A DNA stretch of 5,863 nt from Candidatus Limnocylindrales bacterium (GTDB lineage Bacteria > Chloroflexota > Limnocylindria > Limnocylindrales > CSP1-4). The translations under genes were made by a program, and so were the position numbers. Shown here in pieces: positions 5,448-5,863 of the stretch (the stretch's first letter is position 1; each line of letters opens with the position of its first letter). Where the stretch lies: assembly GCA_031292335.1 (NCBI GenBank), contig JARLHH010000147.1:1-5863 (forward strand), given 5' to 3'. Under the pieces are notes generated by a model, which worked only from the letters and a program-made list of their open reading frames with translations, was not told where the DNA came from and did not search any database.

Positions 5448-5863
5448 GCGAGCCGAACGCGGCACTGGCCCGGCGCCCGCGGATCCTGGTCACGAACGAC
5501 GACGGCATCGAGTCCCGCGGCCTGCTGGCCCTGGCCCAGGCGATGGCTGCCCTCGGCGAGGTGCTCGTCATCGCGCCCGACACGAACCAGAGCGCGGTGG
5601 GTCATTCGCGAACGATGTGGCGACCGCTCCGGGTCCGGGAGCGGACGCTCGCGGACGGGACCCCCGCGTGGTCGATCGACGGCTCGCCGTCCGACGCGGT
5701 CGGGCTCGTCTTCCTGGGCCTGCTTCCCGGTCCGATCGACCTCGTCGCGAGCGGCATCAACCACGGTGCCAATGTCGGCGACGACGTCACCTACTCGGGC
5801 ACGGTCAGCGCCGCGATGGAGGCCGTGATGTCCGGCTGCCCCGCGTTCGCGATCAGCCACGAC
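5444..5863 (+). CDS. surE: 5'/3'-nucleotidase SurE, C-terminus cut off by window edge
   Basis: Metal-dependent phosphatase of the survival protein E family. It dephosphorylates nucleoside 5'- and 3'-monophosphates, and E. coli SurE also acts on short polyphosphate; cytoplasmic. The visible part has 140 residues of a usual ~250. Motifs: ILVTNDDGI at 14-22 with metal ligands Asp19 and Asp20, VIAPDTNQSAVGHS at 42-55 with Ser50, and SGINHGANVGDDVTYSGTVSAAMEA at 103-127 with Asn106 (split SGINHGANVG / DDVTYSGTVSAAMEA). These match Asp8, Asp9, Ser39 and Asn92 of the E. coli enzyme. The GTG at 5444 is chosen because it shares GTGA with the stop of the upstream gene and sets ILVTNDDG about 13 residues from the N-terminus. 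No Shine-Dalgarno is visible, so translation is probably coupled to the transporter gene. Confidence 0.95.
   Translation, partial: MSEPNAALARRPRILVTNDDGIESRGLLALAQAMAALGEVLVIAPDTNQSAVGHSRTMWRPLRVRERTLADGTPAWSIDGSPSDAVGLVFLGLLPGPIDLVASGINHGANVGDDVTYSGTVSAAMEAVMSGCPAFAISHD

Noticed and set aside
5000..5860. 286-codon minus-strand open frame opposite the AI-2E gene end and surE
   Set aside because: No recognisable domain, and it is antisense to two genes with intact motifs.

Overview
The window is a GC-rich piece of bacterial chromosome densely packed with ordinary housekeeping genes. Codons end mostly in G or C, and several start sites lack a Shine-Dalgarno sequence. The hom-thrC-thrB order is common in Actinobacteria and also occurs in other high-GC groups such as Chloroflexota. 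The sequence suggests one of these, but I cannot place it more precisely. I see no RNA gene, mobile element, CRISPR array, prophage or tRNA.

Layout. Bases 1-2975 (minus strand) carry a threonine biosynthesis operon transcribed hom -> thrC -> thrB. Homoserine dehydrogenase makes homoserine, homoserine kinase phosphorylates it, and threonine synthase converts O-phosphohomoserine to threonine. The genes are 5 bp apart (hom/thrC) or overlap by 13 bp (thrC/thrB). thrB runs off the left edge. Bases 2976-3113 are a divergent promoter region. Bases 3114-4142 (plus) encode tryptophanyl-tRNA synthetase. Bases 4257-5447 (plus) encode an AI-2E/PerM-family membrane protein. It overlaps by 4 bp the start of surE (5444 to the right edge), a metal-dependent survival-protein nucleotidase.

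Expression signals. Upstream of hom, trpS and the membrane-protein gene sits a -10-like TAC(A/G)(A/C)T hexamer with no recognisable -35 box. For hom and trpS the ATG follows the hexamer by only 6 and 8 bases, as expected for leaderless mRNAs. The only strong Shine-Dalgarno is inside thrC, in front of thrB. The three plus-strand genes all begin Met-Ser-Glu-Pro.

I found no previously undescribed multi-gene system. The points most worth a second look are the leaderless-type promoters, a tandem 11-bp repeat abutting the hom -10 box, a TrpRS that keeps part of the iron-sulfur cysteine pattern known from Thermotoga TrpRS, and a shortened ACT-like tail on homoserine dehydrogenase.
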